Shown: positions 46,878 through 56,712, counted from the stretch's first letter. The stretch: DNA of 64,000 bases from Micromonospora echinaurantiaca (GCF_900090235.1 NZ_LT607750.1:3768501-3832500); one strand, 5' to 3'. The notes: a model not told the origin generated them from the letters alone. Numbers and translations: made by a program.

Positions 46878-48635
46878 TCACGGCCGCCTTTCCCGGGCCG
46901 CCACCGCCAACAACTCCTCGGCGTGGGCGATACCCAGGTCCGAGTCCGGCAAACCGGCGAGCATCCGAGCCAGCTCCCGGGCGCGTTCGGTGTCCTCCAC
47001 GACGCGCACCCCGCTGGTGGTGACCGCGCCCCCGGTGTCCTTCGCCACCACCAGGTGCCGGTCGGCGAACGCGGCCACCTGCGGCAGGTGGGTGACCACC
47101 AGCACCTGGTGACTGCGGGCCAGCCGGGCCAGCCGGCGGCCGATCTCCACCGCGGCCTGGCCGCCGACCCCGGCGTCGACCTCGTCGAAGACCAGCGTGG
47201 GTGGGCCGCCGGAGCCGGCGAAGACCACCTCGATGGCGAGCATCACCCGGGACAGCTCACCGCCGGAGGCGCCGCGCTGCAGCGGCAGCGCCGGCGCGCC
47301 GGGGTGGGCGAGCAGGCGCAGCTCGACCTCGTCGCCGCCGTCCGGGCCCACGCCGACCTCGACCCCGTTGACCGGCAACGCCGGCTCGGCCCGCCCGGCC
47401 GGGCGGGGCAGCACCGCCACCTCGATCCGGGCGTGCGGCATGGCCAACCCGGCCAGCTCGACGGTGACCTGCTCGGCGAACCGGGCGGCCGCCTCGCGGC
47501 GCGAGGTCGACACCCGGCCGGCCAGGTCGGCCACCTCGCCGGCCAACCGCTGGGCCTCCCGGTCCAGCTCGTCGAGGAGCTCGTCGGAGGTGTCCAGGTC
47601 GGACAGCCGGGTGCGGGCCCGCTCGGCCCAGGCGATCACCCCGTCCACGTCGTCGGCGTACTTACGGGTCAGCGCGCGCAGCGCCGCCCGGCGCTCGTAG
47701 ACGGCCTGCAACCGGGCCGGGTCGGCGTCGAGCGTGGCCAGGTAGGCCGACAGCTCGGCGGAGACGTCGGCGACCAGGGTGGCCGCCTCCTCCAGCCGCG
47801 CCGCCAGCTCGCCCAGCGCCGGGTCGGTGCCGGCCTGCGCCTCCAGGGTGCGCCGCGCAGTGCCGAGCAGGGCTGTCGCGTCCGGCGTGTCGTCGGCGGC
47901 CTCCACCCCGCCGGCGACGCACTGCTGGGCCAGCCCGGCCGCGGTGCGCAGCCCCTCGGCGTGCTCCAGCCGCTGCGCCTCGGCCTTCAGCTCGTCGTCC
48001 TCGCCGGGCTGCGGGTCGACCCGGGTGATCTCGTCCAGGCCCAGCCGCAACAGGTCGGCCTCCTGGTTGCGCTCGCGGGCGTTGCGCCGCCGGTCGGCCA
48101 GGTCGTCGACCACCCGCCGCCAGCCGGTGTACGCCTCGCGCAGCGCGTCGAGCAGCTTCTCGTGCTCCGGGCCGGCGAACCGGTCGAGCGCCGCCCGCTG
48201 CTCGGCCGGGCGCAGCAGCCGCAGCTGGTCGGACTGGCCGTGCACGGCCACCACCTGCTCACCGACCTCGCCGAGCATGGAGACCGGCATGCTGCGGCCG
48301 CCCAGGTGCGCCCGGGACCGGCCCTCGACGGTGACCGTGCGGCTGAGCAGCACCGAGCCGTCCTCGTCGGGCTCGCCGCCCGCGTCGGTGATCCGGGCGT
48401 GCACCGTCTCGGCGACCCGGCCGGCCAGCCGCAGCCGCCCCTCCACCACGGCGCGACCCGGCTCGGCCCGCACCCGCCCGGCGTCGGCCCGGCCACCGAA
48501 AAGCAGGCCGAGGCCGGTCACCACCATGGTCTTGCCCGCACCGGTCTCGCCGGTGATGACGTTCATCCCGCCGGTCAACGGCAGCGTGGTGTCCTCGATG
48601 ACGCCCAGTCCGGTGATGCGCAGCTCTTCCAGCAC
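46878..48635 (-). CDS. recN: DNA repair protein RecN
   Basis: This 585-residue SMC-like protein has the N-terminal Walker A GETGAGKTM near residue 29, long coiled-coil arms (about 150-360), the ABC signature LQRGASGGELSRVMLA and Walker B LVFDEVDAGVGGQAA. RecN acts early in double-strand break repair, tethering ends. GTG 48635 is the natural start. The position between nadK/tlyA and SteA is as in M. tuberculosis (Rv1696), although here a regulator and a protease gene have come between recN and nadK. Confidence 0.96.
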   Translation of the reverse strand: MLEELRITGLGVIEDTTLPLTGGMNVITGETGAGKTMVVTGLGLLFGGRADAGRVRAEPGRAVVEGRLRLAGRVAETVHARITDAGGEPDEDGSVLLSRTVTVEGRSRAHLGGRSMPVSMLGEVGEQVVAVHGQSDQLRLLRPAEQRAALDRFAGPEHEKLLDALREAYTGWRRVVDDLADRRRNARERNQEADLLRLGLDEITRVDPQPGEDDELKAEAQRLEHAEGLRTAAGLAQQCVAGGVEAADDTPDATALLGTARRTLEAQAGTDPALGELAARLEEAATLVADVSAELSAYLATLDADPARLQAVYERRAALRALTRKYADDVDGVIAWAERARTRLSDLDTSDELLDELDREAQRLAGEVADLAGRVSTSRREAAARFAEQVTVELAGLAMPHARIEVAVLPRPAGRAEPALPVNGVEVGVGPDGGDEVELRLLAHPGAPALPLQRGASGGELSRVMLAIEVVFAGSGGPPTLVFDEVDAGVGGQAAVEIGRRLARLARSHQVLVVTHLPQVAAFADRHLVVAKDTGGAVTTSGVRVVEDTERARELARMLAGLPDSDLGIAHAEELLAVAARERRP

Positions 48636-48715
48636 AGCACCCGACAGTAGACGCGGCCCCCGACAGTTGACCAGCCGGCGAGGCCGTGGGTCGCGGCGTC
48701 GTACAGTTCAGCCCC

Positions 48716-49699
48716 GTGTTGGACGTGATCGGCCTGACCGTGGACGAGGAGGAGCTGTACCGCTGCCTCGTCCAGCTCACCGTGGCCCGGGTCGACGAGC
48801 TGGCCCGGCGGCTGCGCCGCCCGCGCGCCGAGGTCGTCGCCCAGCTGGCCGCCCTGCGCGGCAAGGGGTTGGTGCTGCCGACCGGGCCCGACCCGGACGG
48901 GCCGCTGCGGCCGCTGGCGCCCGACGTCGCGCTCGGCGAGGCGCTGCTGCGCCGGCAGGAGGCGCTGGAGGCGGCCCGGGTGGCGGTCACCCGGCTGACC
49001 GAGGAGTACCGCGCCGGCCTGCGCCGACACGACGCCGACCACCTGGTCGAGGTGATCACCGGGGCCGGGGTGCTCCGGGAACGGCTGCGCGACCTGCAGA
49101 ACTCGGCGCGCGACGAGGTGCTGTGGTTCTGCCGGGCCAACCCGCTGGCGATGTCGGGCGAGGAGAACCTCGAGGAGTTCGACGCGCTGGCGCGCGGGGT
49201 GCGCTACCGGGCCATCTACGAGCGGGAGATGCTCCTCGAACCGGGCGCGCTGGCCGACGTGGAGCGGGGGGTCCGGGCCGGCGAACAGGCCCGGGTGCTG
49301 GACCGGTTACCGGTCCGGCTGGCCATCGTGGACGCCCGGACGGCGGTCTGCCCGCTGGTGCCCGACCGGGACAGCGGCGAGCCGACCGCCGCGGTGATCG
49401 GCAGCAGCCAACTGCTCGACGCGCTGATCGCCCTCTTCGAGAGCCACTGGCGGGTGGCGATCCCGCTGCGGTCGGCCACCGCGCCGGCCGGTGACGACGC
49501 CGACGGTTACCAGCCGGACGCCGACGAGGTGCGGCTGCTCTCGCTCTTCGTGGCCGGGGTGCCGGACAAGTCCATCGCCTCCCAGCTCGGGGTGAGCCGG
49601 CGTACCGTGCAGCGCCGGCTGGCCGACCTGATGACGGCCGCCGGGGTGGACACCCGCCCGGGGTTGGCCTACCAGGCCGCCCGGCGCGGCTGGCTCTGA
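48716..49699 (+). CDS. Regulator with TrmB-like N-terminus and LuxR-type HTH
   Basis: This 327-residue protein begins with a winged-helix of the TrmB sort (LVQLTVARVDELARRLRRP) and a central domain resembling phospholipase-D-like sensors (VLWFCRANPLAMS, YRAIYEREML). It ends in a LuxR-type helix-turn-helix (LLSLFVAGVPDKSIASQLGV, then RRTVQRRLADLM). Such proteins are common in actinobacteria and often regulate neighbouring genes; the convergent subtilase could be a target, but that is inference. GTG 48716 gives a normal length; it is divergent from recN with 80 bp between. Confidence 0.85.
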   Translation: MLDVIGLTVDEEELYRCLVQLTVARVDELARRLRRPRAEVVAQLAALRGKGLVLPTGPDPDGPLRPLAPDVALGEALLRRQEALEAARVAVTRLTEEYRAGLRRHDADHLVEVITGAGVLRERLRDLQNSARDEVLWFCRANPLAMSGEENLEEFDALARGVRYRAIYEREMLLEPGALADVERGVRAGEQARVLDRLPVRLAIVDARTAVCPLVPDRDSGEPTAAVIGSSQLLDALIALFESHWRVAIPLRSATAPAGDDADGYQPDADEVRLLSLFVAGVPDKSIASQLGVSRRTVQRRLADLMTAAGVDTRPGLAYQAARRGWL

Positions 49700-49788
49700 C
49701 CCGCCCGGCTTCCCACCACCGGCCGCGCCGTCCCCGGCACCCGGGCCGCCGGCACCTGTCGCCGGCCGCGCCGCCCCCCGGCACCCGC

Positions 49789-49828
49789 CGCCGCCGGCAT
49801 CCGCCACCCGAAGGCGGTGCCGGCGGCG
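49789..49828. terminator. Hairpin between the regulator and the subtilase
   Basis: CGCCGCCGGCA pairs with TGCCGGCGGCG, with an inner CCGCC/GGCGG stem and ACCCGAA loop region. It lies between convergent genes and can end the plus-strand regulator transcript. Confidence 0.65.
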
Positions 49829-49890
49829 ACGGGCCGCGGCCCGGTCCGGCTGCCGACCAACGCTCGGTGGCAGCCGGACGGGCCGGCGGT

Positions 49891-49930
49891 GCGTCCGCGC
49901 GGGTGAGGGGGGTCGACCCCGCGCGGACGC
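49891..49930 (-). terminator. Perfect 13-bp hairpin after the subtilase gene
   Basis: GCGTCCGCGCGGG pairs perfectly with CCCGCGCGGACGC over a 14-base loop, 5 bp downstream of the subtilase stop on the minus strand. Confidence 0.7.
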
Positions 49931-49934
49931 CGGC

Positions 49935-52900
49935 TCAGCGCAGGCCGTACGCGTCGATCACGGTCTGGTCGACGACGTTGCCGGCGCGGTCGGCGGCGTG
50001 CACCCGCAGTGACACCGCTCCCGTGCCCGCCGGCACCAGCGCGGTGTAGCGGGTGCCCGAGCCGCGCACCGACACCGACCGCCAGGTCGCGCCGGAGTCG
50101 AGGGACACCTCCACCCGCAGGCTGGTGCCCTTCGGCGCCGGTACGCCGGCCGGCTGGCGCAGCGTCAGACCGATCCGGTGCCCGTGCCGGCCGGACACCT
50201 CGCCGCGCAGGCCGGCCGGCACCTGGTAGTCCACCTGCAGCAGCGACAACGGCCGCGCCGCGTCGCCGGCCGGCCGGGCCGAGCCGAACTGCCAGCTCGT
50301 CTCGGTCCGGGTGGCCCAGCGCCACTCCTCCGACGAGCGGCGGGTGGTCAGGTCAAGCCGGTAACGGGCGGCCTGCGGGGTGGTGGCCACCGGCGCCCAG
50401 CCGCCGCTGAAGTCGGCGATCTGCTGCCCGTCCCGGCTGAGCCGGGCCTCGACCACGTCCTGCTCCTCGCTGGTGCCGGCGACGCCGAAGTGCCCGTCGG
50501 CGTCGACGAACTCGGCGACCCGCAGGTCCAGGGTGTCCCCGGTGCGTCGCGGCACCGGGGCGCCGGCGGCCGGCACGGCCGGCCGAACCACCGGCCCGTG
50601 CCAGGTCTCGGTGTCCCGGTCGGTGCCGGTGTACCGGCGCGGCTGCTGGGTCAGCCCGCCGAGCAGCCGACCCCAGCTCGACCAGGTGAGCCGGTGCATC
50701 ACCCGGTGCTGCCACCACGAGTCGCCGGCGCTCACCCACTCCTGCCGGGTGCTGCCGCTGCGCGCGATCCGCTGGTCGTCGTTCCAGGAGTACTCCTGCC
50801 AGGGACGCCAGCCGAACCGCTGCTCCTTGGTCCAGTCCAGCCCGCCGGTGTCGGCGTAGCGCGTGGTCACCTCGGCGGTGTTCGCCGCGGTCACCTTGTG
50901 CACGATCCGCTCCGGCACCCGGCCCCTCGACACCTGGAACACGTCGTACAGGTAGGGGCTGTCCACGGTCAGCGTGAGGTCCAGCGTCGCGCGCCCGGTG
51001 CGGGCCGCCGCGATCATCGGCTGGCCGTCGTCGTACGCGACCACCATGGCCGGGACGGGCAGCCGGTCGCCGACCGGGTTCCAGACCGTCCACGCGCTCC
51101 AGTCCGCCGGGCGGACGATGAGCACCACCGCCACGCCGGCCGCGGCGGCCGCGGCGACCTGCTCCTCCTCCGAGCGCTCCGGGTCGGCGGTGAGCAGCGC
51201 GGCGGCGCCCCGGGCCCGGGCCAGTTCGGCGGCGCTGCCGGTGCCGGCCCAGACCAGCGGCAGCTTCCGCCGCCCGGTGGGGGCCGGGGACTGGTGCAGC
51301 AGGTTGATGTCCAGCGGGCCGGCCACCTTGCTGACCGTGGCGTCCACCATCGGCTTGACCAGCTGCCAGCGGGAGGAGAACTCGAACTCGCCGCGGCTGA
51401 CCGGGCGGGTCGGGGTCACGTTCACCTGCTGGATCGTGCTGAACGTCATCACGCCGTGGTCGACCTGCCGGCCGTTGCCGAAGACGCGGTGCTCGTAGAA
51501 GCTGATCGCCGCGCGCTGCTCCGCCGGCTTCGGCGTCTCGATCCGCACCGGTGTGCCCTTGCGCGGGTCGAGCAGCACGGTGAGGTCCCGGTCGACCGTC
51601 AGCTCCGGGTCGGTGACCAGGGTGATCTGCTCGTCCAGCGGGGCGCCGTGCTCGATCAGCGCCTGGAGCAGGTACGGCCCCTCCTCGACCTGCACCTGTA
51701 CGTCGCCGCCGAAGGTGTAGAGCAGCCGGTCCGACTCGGGGTGCTCGCCGAAGAGGGTGATGACCGGCGCCGGGCCGGGCTGTCCGGTGATGCCCAGCGC
51801 GCGGAGGGTCACGGTGTGCTGCGGGCCGCTGAGGGTGAACCCGACGGCGGTCCGTACCGTCACGCCGTCCGCGCCGGTCGCCACCAGCCAGCCGCCGTGC
51901 GGGCCGCGGTCCAGCTTGGCCGGGTCGGCCCGCAGCGGCACGGCGACGCTGCCGCCGGCCGGCACGGTCACCTCGGCCGCGCCGACGGACACGCCGTCGG
52001 TCTCGGCCGCGCCGCTGTCCAGGTTGCGCAACTCCAGGCCCAGCCGCAGGGTCTGCGCCGCCGCGGTGCCGTTGGTGTACGTGACGGTCCGCTCGGCGGC
52101 CGCGTCGCCGGTCAGCCGGCCGAAGTCGGCGGTGGCCGAGCCGTACACCCGCTGGCTCAGCGCCCGGGGCACGTCGACCCGGCCGCCGCCCTGCTCGTAG
52201 ACGGTCAGCTCGGGGTTGCCCTTCGCGGTGCTGACCAGCGCGTCCTTGAGCTGCCCGGCGGTCCAGTCCGGATGCTCCTGGGCGAGGATGGCGGCCGCGC
52301 CGGCCACGTGCGGGGTGGCCATCGACGTGCCGGACGCTCCCGTGTACGCCTCCCCCACCGGGGTGCCCATGCCGGTGCCGGCGGCCCGGGCGGCGACGAT
52401 GCCGACGCCCGGCGCGGTGATCTCCGGCTTCAGGCCGCTGTCGCCGATCCGGGGGCCACGGCTGGAGAAGTCGGCCAGCTGGTCGGCGCGGTCCACCGCG
52501 CCGACGGTGAGCGCCGCGTTCGCCGCGCCCGGGGCGCCGACGGTGCGGGCCGCGCCCTCGTTGCCGGCGGCGACCACGAAGAGCGCCCCGGTCTGCGCGG
52601 TCAGGTCGTTGAGCGCCTCGCTCATCGGGTCGGTGCCGTCGGTGGGGCCGCCGCCGAGGCTCATGTTGACCACCTTCGCGCCGGAGTGCACGGCCCACTC
52701 CATGCCCGCGATGATCGCCGACTCGTAGCCGCTGCCGCCGTCGTCGAGCACCTTGCCGACGAGCAGCCGCGCGCCGGGTGCCACGCCCTTGCGCAGCCCG
52801 TCCGAGGCCGCGCCGCTGCCGGCGATGGTGGCCGCCACGTGGGTGCCGTGGCCGTGCCCGTCGCGGGCGCTCCCGGTGCCGGAGAAGTCCTGGCTCTCGG

Positions 52901-53663
52901 CGATCCGGCCGGCCAGGTCCGGGTGGTCGGCGTCGGCGCCGGTGTCGAGCACCGCGACCCGCACCCCGGCGCCGTCCCGGCCGGCGGCCCAGGCCGTCGG
53001 CGCGCCGACCTGCGGCACGCTGTGCTCCAGCGCCGGGCGGACTCGTCCGTCCAGCCAGACCTGGGCGATGCCGGCGCCGAGCCGGGCCGGGCCGTCGGCG
53101 GCGGTACGGGCGGCCGGCGCGGCCCGCAGCGCGGTCCACAGGCCACCGAGGTCGCCCTTGCCGACCCGCAGGGAGGCGCCGTTGATGCTCTCCAGCGGCC
53201 GCGCGCCGGTGGCCCCGGCGAGCGGGCGGACCCGACCGGCGGCCGGCTCCTGGTAACGCACGATCAGCGGCAACGCGCCCTGGTCGGCGTCGCCGTAGCC
53301 GTCCGCGGCCAACTCATGCACGTCGAAGAGGTCCGGGTCGAGCACCCCGGCGGAGAGGTACGGCACGACGTCGCTGGGCAGCACCCGCACCCCGCCGTCG
53401 ACCTCGATGGTCTGGAAGGTGACCCGCTCGCGGCCGGGGCCGGGGCGGACGGTGGCGGCCACCCGGCCGGGTGCGGCCGAGGACAGCTCGACCTGGTCAC
53501 CGGTGATCAGGGTGATCCGGACGGGCGCGGCGCCGCCCGGGGCGGGTGTGCCCGGGGTCGGGCCGGTGGGTCGGTCGGGCGGGGCGGCGGACGCCGGGGC
53601 GGCGAGTCCGACCACCAGCGCGCCGACCGCGCCGGCGGCGAGCCAGCGTGGGGGCCAGTGCAT
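49935..53663 (-). CDS. Large secreted subtilisin-like serine protease (S8)
   Basis: This 1242-residue protein has a signal peptide (cleavage after about AAPASA, residue 27), an inhibitor-like propeptide (about 45-200) and an S8 domain (about 225-500) with D240 in VAVLDTGAD, H275 in GHGTHVA, N368 in AAGNEG, and S447 in SGTSMATPHVAG. Beyond it lie about 740 residues of beta-rich domains, including a PA-like insert region (ELARARGAAALLTADPE) and a C-terminal Ig-like/fibronectin-like part. ATG 53663 follows AGAGGAGCTC. The gene is absent from the matching M. tuberculosis block, so it is a lineage-specific insertion. It is probably released or wall-bound to degrade proteins. Confidence 0.95.
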   Translation of the reverse strand: MHWPPRWLAAGAVGALVVGLAAPASAAPPDRPTGPTPGTPAPGGAAPVRITLITGDQVELSSAAPGRVAATVRPGPGRERVTFQTIEVDGGVRVLPSDVVPYLSAGVLDPDLFDVHELAADGYGDADQGALPLIVRYQEPAAGRVRPLAGATGARPLESINGASLRVGKGDLGGLWTALRAAPAARTAADGPARLGAGIAQVWLDGRVRPALEHSVPQVGAPTAWAAGRDGAGVRVAVLDTGADADHPDLAGRIAESQDFSGTGSARDGHGHGTHVAATIAGSGAASDGLRKGVAPGARLLVGKVLDDGGSGYESAIIAGMEWAVHSGAKVVNMSLGGGPTDGTDPMSEALNDLTAQTGALFVVAAGNEGAARTVGAPGAANAALTVGAVDRADQLADFSSRGPRIGDSGLKPEITAPGVGIVAARAAGTGMGTPVGEAYTGASGTSMATPHVAGAAAILAQEHPDWTAGQLKDALVSTAKGNPELTVYEQGGGRVDVPRALSQRVYGSATADFGRLTGDAAAERTVTYTNGTAAAQTLRLGLELRNLDSGAAETDGVSVGAAEVTVPAGGSVAVPLRADPAKLDRGPHGGWLVATGADGVTVRTAVGFTLSGPQHTVTLRALGITGQPGPAPVITLFGEHPESDRLLYTFGGDVQVQVEEGPYLLQALIEHGAPLDEQITLVTDPELTVDRDLTVLLDPRKGTPVRIETPKPAEQRAAISFYEHRVFGNGRQVDHGVMTFSTIQQVNVTPTRPVSRGEFEFSSRWQLVKPMVDATVSKVAGPLDINLLHQSPAPTGRRKLPLVWAGTGSAAELARARGAAALLTADPERSEEEQVAAAAAAGVAVVLIVRPADWSAWTVWNPVGDRLPVPAMVVAYDDGQPMIAAARTGRATLDLTLTVDSPYLYDVFQVSRGRVPERIVHKVTAANTAEVTTRYADTGGLDWTKEQRFGWRPWQEYSWNDDQRIARSGSTRQEWVSAGDSWWQHRVMHRLTWSSWGRLLGGLTQQPRRYTGTDRDTETWHGPVVRPAVPAAGAPVPRRTGDTLDLRVAEFVDADGHFGVAGTSEEQDVVEARLSRDGQQIADFSGGWAPVATTPQAARYRLDLTTRRSSEEWRWATRTETSWQFGSARPAGDAARPLSLLQVDYQVPAGLRGEVSGRHGHRIGLTLRQPAGVPAPKGTSLRVEVSLDSGATWRSVSVRGSGTRYTALVPAGTGAVSLRVHAADRAGNVVDQTVIDAYGLR

Positions 53664-53871
53664 GGATGAGCTCCTCTACTCCAGGGCCGGCACCGGTGGG
53701 AACCGACCGATCGGAGTCTGCGACGGAGATCATCCTGCGGTCACTAGCGACGGTTGCCGCACCGGCGACATGTCGCCAGGTGGACACCCGCGCGACGGCG
53801 CGGGTCGGCCCGGTGTTCACCGTCGGGCCGCCGCGCCGCCAATGTGCCCTGCGGCAGGGGCTGGTCGCGGG

Positions 53872-54756
53872 TCAGCGGCGGGAGCCGCGCCAACCGTGCA
53901 CGGGCAGCCCGAACTTGGCCACCAACCGGTCGGTGAAGGGGCGGGCCCGCAGCCGGACGATGCGCACCGGCAGCGCCCCGCGCCGCACCGTCACCCGGGC
54001 CCCGGGCGGCAGGTCGTAGACCCGCCGGCCGTCGCAGCTGAGCACCGCCAGGGTGGTGAACGGGTCGACGGTGATCGCGAAGGTGGAGGTGGGCGCGGTG
54101 ACCAGCGGGCGGCTGAACAGCGCGTGCGCGCTGATCGGCACCAGCAGCAGCGCCTCCACCTCCGGCCAGACCACCGGCCCTCCGCCCGAGAACGCGTACG
54201 CGGTGGAGCCGGTGGGGGTCGCGCAGACCACGCCGTCGCAGCCGTAGCGGGACAGCGGCCGACCGTCCACGTCGACGAGCAGTTCGAGCATCTGGGCCCG
54301 CTCGCCCTTCTCGACGCTGATCTCGTTGAGCGCCCAGGACTCGATGGTCGGGCCACCGTCGAACTCGGCGGTGACGTCCAGGGTGAGCCGTTCGTCCACC
54401 GTGTAGTTCCGGCCGACCACGTCGCGTACCGCGCTGTCCAGGTCGTCGATCTCGGCCTCGGCCAGGAAGCCGACCTTGCCGAGGTTGATGCCGAGCAGCG
54501 GCACCTTCGCCGGCCGGGCCAGCTCGGCGGCGCGCAGGAAGGTGCCGTCCCCGCCGAGGGCGAAGACGATCTCGGCGCCCTCGGCGGCCTTCGGGCCGGT
54601 CACCGGGATCACCCCGGGCAGGTCGAGGTCGTCGGCCTCCTCGGCGACCACCCGCACCTCGAAGCCGGCCGCGATCAGGTCGGCCGCCACCGCCCGGGCG
54701 TGCTCGGTGCTGCGCCGGCGGCCGGTGTGCGTCACCAGCAGGGCGGTCCGGCTCAC
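53872..54756 (-). CDS. nadK: NAD kinase
   Basis: This 294-residue enzyme phosphorylates NAD to NADP. GGDGTFLRAAEL near residue 69 holds the catalytic Asp, and LLGINLGKVGFLAEAE, NEISVEKG, and TPTGSTAYAFSGGGP are all family blocks. GTG 54756 is the natural start. It lies 64 bp from tlyA as in M. tuberculosis (tlyA-ppnK-recN). About 210 bp separate its stop from the subtilase start and hold only imperfect GC-rich inverted repeats (near 53797-53840). Confidence 0.96.
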   Translation of the reverse strand: MSRTALLVTHTGRRRSTEHARAVAADLIAAGFEVRVVAEEADDLDLPGVIPVTGPKAAEGAEIVFALGGDGTFLRAAELARPAKVPLLGINLGKVGFLAEAEIDDLDSAVRDVVGRNYTVDERLTLDVTAEFDGGPTIESWALNEISVEKGERAQMLELLVDVDGRPLSRYGCDGVVCATPTGSTAYAFSGGGPVVWPEVEALLLVPISAHALFSRPLVTAPTSTFAITVDPFTTLAVLSCDGRRVYDLPPGARVTVRRGALPVRIVRLRARPFTDRLVAKFGLPVHGWRGSRR

Positions 54757-54820
54757 CGGACCGTCCGTTCCGACCGGGGCGCGGACCGGCCGCGCACGTC
54801 CCCGCCGTTCGCGACCGCGC

Positions 54821-55678
54821 TCACCCGGCCACCTCCTCCGTCGCCGCGTCCGGCACGTCGCCGGACGCCGCCGGACCGCCCGGCCCGGCCGCCACCACGG
54901 CCCGCACCCGCTCCGGGTCGGCCGGTGGTGCGTCCCGGCGTAACCATACGAAGAACTCGACGTTGCCGCTCGGCCCGGGCAGCGGGCTGGCGGCCACGTC
55001 GGCGAGCCCCAGCCCGAGCTGCGCGGCGGCGGCCGCCACGTCCAGCACCGCCTCGGCCCGCAGCGCCGGGTCGCGGACCACCCCGCCCGCGCCGACCCGC
55101 TCCTTGCCCACCTCGAACTGCGGCTTCACCATCAGCGCCAGGTCACCGTCCGCGCCGGTGCAGCCCGCTAGCGCCGGCAGCACCAGGCGCAGGGAGATGA
55201 ACGACAGGTCGGCCACGGTCAGCTCGACGGGCCCGCCGATGGCCTCCGGGGTGAGCGTACGGACGTTGGTGCGCTCGAAGACGTGCACCCGGGCGTCGTT
55301 GCGCAGCGGCCAGGCGAGCTGGCCGTACCCGACGTCGACGGCGACCACCTCGGCCGCGCCGGCGCGCAGCAGCACGTCGGTGAAGCCGCCGGTGGAGGCG
55401 CCGGCGTCCAGACAGCGGCGGCCGGCCACCCGCAGCCCCGGGCCGAACGCGGCCAGCGCGCCGGCCAGCTTGTGCCCGCCCCGGGAGACGTACTCCGAGC
55501 TGGGGTCCTCGCCGGTGACCAGCAGCGGGTCGGCCGGGTCCACCATCGCGGCGGCCTTGCGGGCCGGCACCCCGCGCAGCTGCACCCGGCCGGCCTCCAC
55601 CAACGCGGCGGCCTGCTCGCGCGAGCGGGCCAGACCGCGGCGGACGAGTTCGGCGTCCAGCCGGTTACGACGTGCCAT
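54821..55678 (-). CDS. tlyA: TlyA rRNA 2'-O-methyltransferase (haemolysin A family)
   Basis: This 285-residue protein has an N-terminal S4 domain (RLDAELVRRGLARSREQA) and a Rossmann methyltransferase domain with DAGASTGGFTDVLL, VAVDVGYGQLAW and LSFISLRLVLPAL. In mycobacteria TlyA 2'-O-methylates 16S and 23S rRNA and its loss gives capreomycin resistance. ATG 55678 has GGAGAA about 8 bases upstream. The last ~30 residues form a Pro/Ala tail. It lies next to nadK, as expected. Confidence 0.95.
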   Translation of the reverse strand: MARRNRLDAELVRRGLARSREQAAALVEAGRVQLRGVPARKAAAMVDPADPLLVTGEDPSSEYVSRGGHKLAGALAAFGPGLRVAGRRCLDAGASTGGFTDVLLRAGAAEVVAVDVGYGQLAWPLRNDARVHVFERTNVRTLTPEAIGGPVELTVADLSFISLRLVLPALAGCTGADGDLALMVKPQFEVGKERVGAGGVVRDPALRAEAVLDVAAAAAQLGLGLADVAASPLPGPSGNVEFFVWLRRDAPPADPERVRAVVAAGPGGPAASGDVPDAATEEVAG

Positions 55679-55697
55679 GGGTGGTTCTCCGGTCTCC

Positions 55698-55994
55698 TCA
55701 GGCCTGGTCGATGGTGGCGAGGGTCTCCCGCAGCGTCTCGTAGGCCGCCTCGTACTGCGCGATCTGGTCCGCCGGGGCAAGGTCCGCCGCATTGATCATC
55801 GCCTGGACGGCGGCGTCGACGGCGGGGTGGCGAACCTCGCCGGTGTCGTCGAGCACCGCCGGACGCGGTGCGCCGGGCGGCGGCCCGGGACGAGCGCCCG
55901 GCGGCGGTCCGGGACGGGCGCCGGGCGGCGGTCCGGGACGGGCCGGGCCGGTCACCGCGCGCCTCGACGGGTCGGCGCGGACCTCACTCGGCAC
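55698..55994 (-). CDS. Small protein with Gly-Pro repeats
   Basis: This 98-residue protein starts at GTG 55994, overlapping the end of the phasin-like gene by 11 bp. It has about three copies of ARPGPPPG in its first half and a helical second half (VDAAVQAMINAADLAPADQI). The position matches Rv1693, a small protein upstream of tlyA in M. tuberculosis. No function is known. A later GTG could be the true start. Confidence 0.65.
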   Translation of the reverse strand: MPSEVRADPSRRAVTGPARPGPPPGARPGPPPGARPGPPPGAPRPAVLDDTGEVRHPAVDAAVQAMINAADLAPADQIAQYEAAYETLRETLATIDQA

Positions 55995-56601
55995 CGCCCG
56001 GCTGTTGCTTGCGCGGCGGCGCCTTCTTCACCGGCCGGGCCGGCTCGGCCTGGCCGGCCTCATCCTGGGCCGGGGTGACGGTGGCCGGCGGCTTCTTGAC
56101 CACGGCCTTCTTCGCGACCGCCTTCTTCGCGACCGCCTTCTTCGCGACCGCCTTCTTCGCGACCGCCTTCTTCGCGACGGCCTTGGTCGGCACGGCCGGT
56201 TCCGCCGCACCCGGCGCCTCGGCGTCCGGCGTCGGCCCGCCCGGCGCCTCGGTGGCCGGGGCCGGGGCGGGTGCCTGCGGTACGGGGCCGGACGGGCCGC
56301 CCTTGGCCTCGCGCACCTGGCGCTCCAGCTCGTGTACCCGGCGGGTCAGCTCGGCGACCTCGTCGGCGGTGGCCAGGCCCACCGCGCCGAGCGCGCGGTC
56401 GACCTCGAAGCGGACCAGCTTGGTCAGCGCCTCCCGGTTGGCGGCGCCGGTGGAGAGCAGTTCCTCGGCGAGGCCCTGGAGTTGGGCGGCGGTCGCCCCG
56501 CCGGAGCCGACGAGCCGACGGACGGCGTCCTGGGCCTTCTTCCGGGGCGCCTCCGTCAGGCCCATGGCCAGCTCGAGGTAGGCGCGCCACGCGTCCTGCA
56601 T
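55984..56601 (-). CDS. Phasin-like protein with lysine-alanine repeat tail
   Basis: This 205-residue protein is helical in residues 1-100 (MQDAWRAYLELAMGLTEAP, then a coiled coil ELTRRVHELERQVREAKGG), followed by a Pro/Ala linker and six tandem KAVAK/KAVVK units (15-bp DNA repeat, about 56100-56180) and a basic end. The layout is that of PhaF-like granule-associated phasins with a histone-H1-like DNA-binding tail. No PHA synthesis gene lies nearby, so the role might instead be nucleoid-related. ATG 56601 has GGAAGGA upstream. Confidence 0.75.
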   Translation of the reverse strand: MQDAWRAYLELAMGLTEAPRKKAQDAVRRLVGSGGATAAQLQGLAEELLSTGAANREALTKLVRFEVDRALGAVGLATADEVAELTRRVHELERQVREAKGGPSGPVPQAPAPAPATEAPGGPTPDAEAPGAAEPAVPTKAVAKKAVAKKAVAKKAVAKKAVAKKAVVKKPPATVTPAQDEAGQAEPARPVKKAPPRKQQPGGAE

Positions 56602-56712
56602 GCCTGAGTCCTTCCGCGGGGTGGAGGTGTGCAGGTGTCACGCTACCGGCCCGGCGGGGCACCCCGTGCGGTACGGTGCCGGGGACGGCGTGGCTACCGG
56701 TGAGGGGGCGAT

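Noticed and set aside
49700..49934. Possible small gene between the regulator and the subtilase
   Set aside because: The stretch consists of two GC-rich hairpins between convergent genes.
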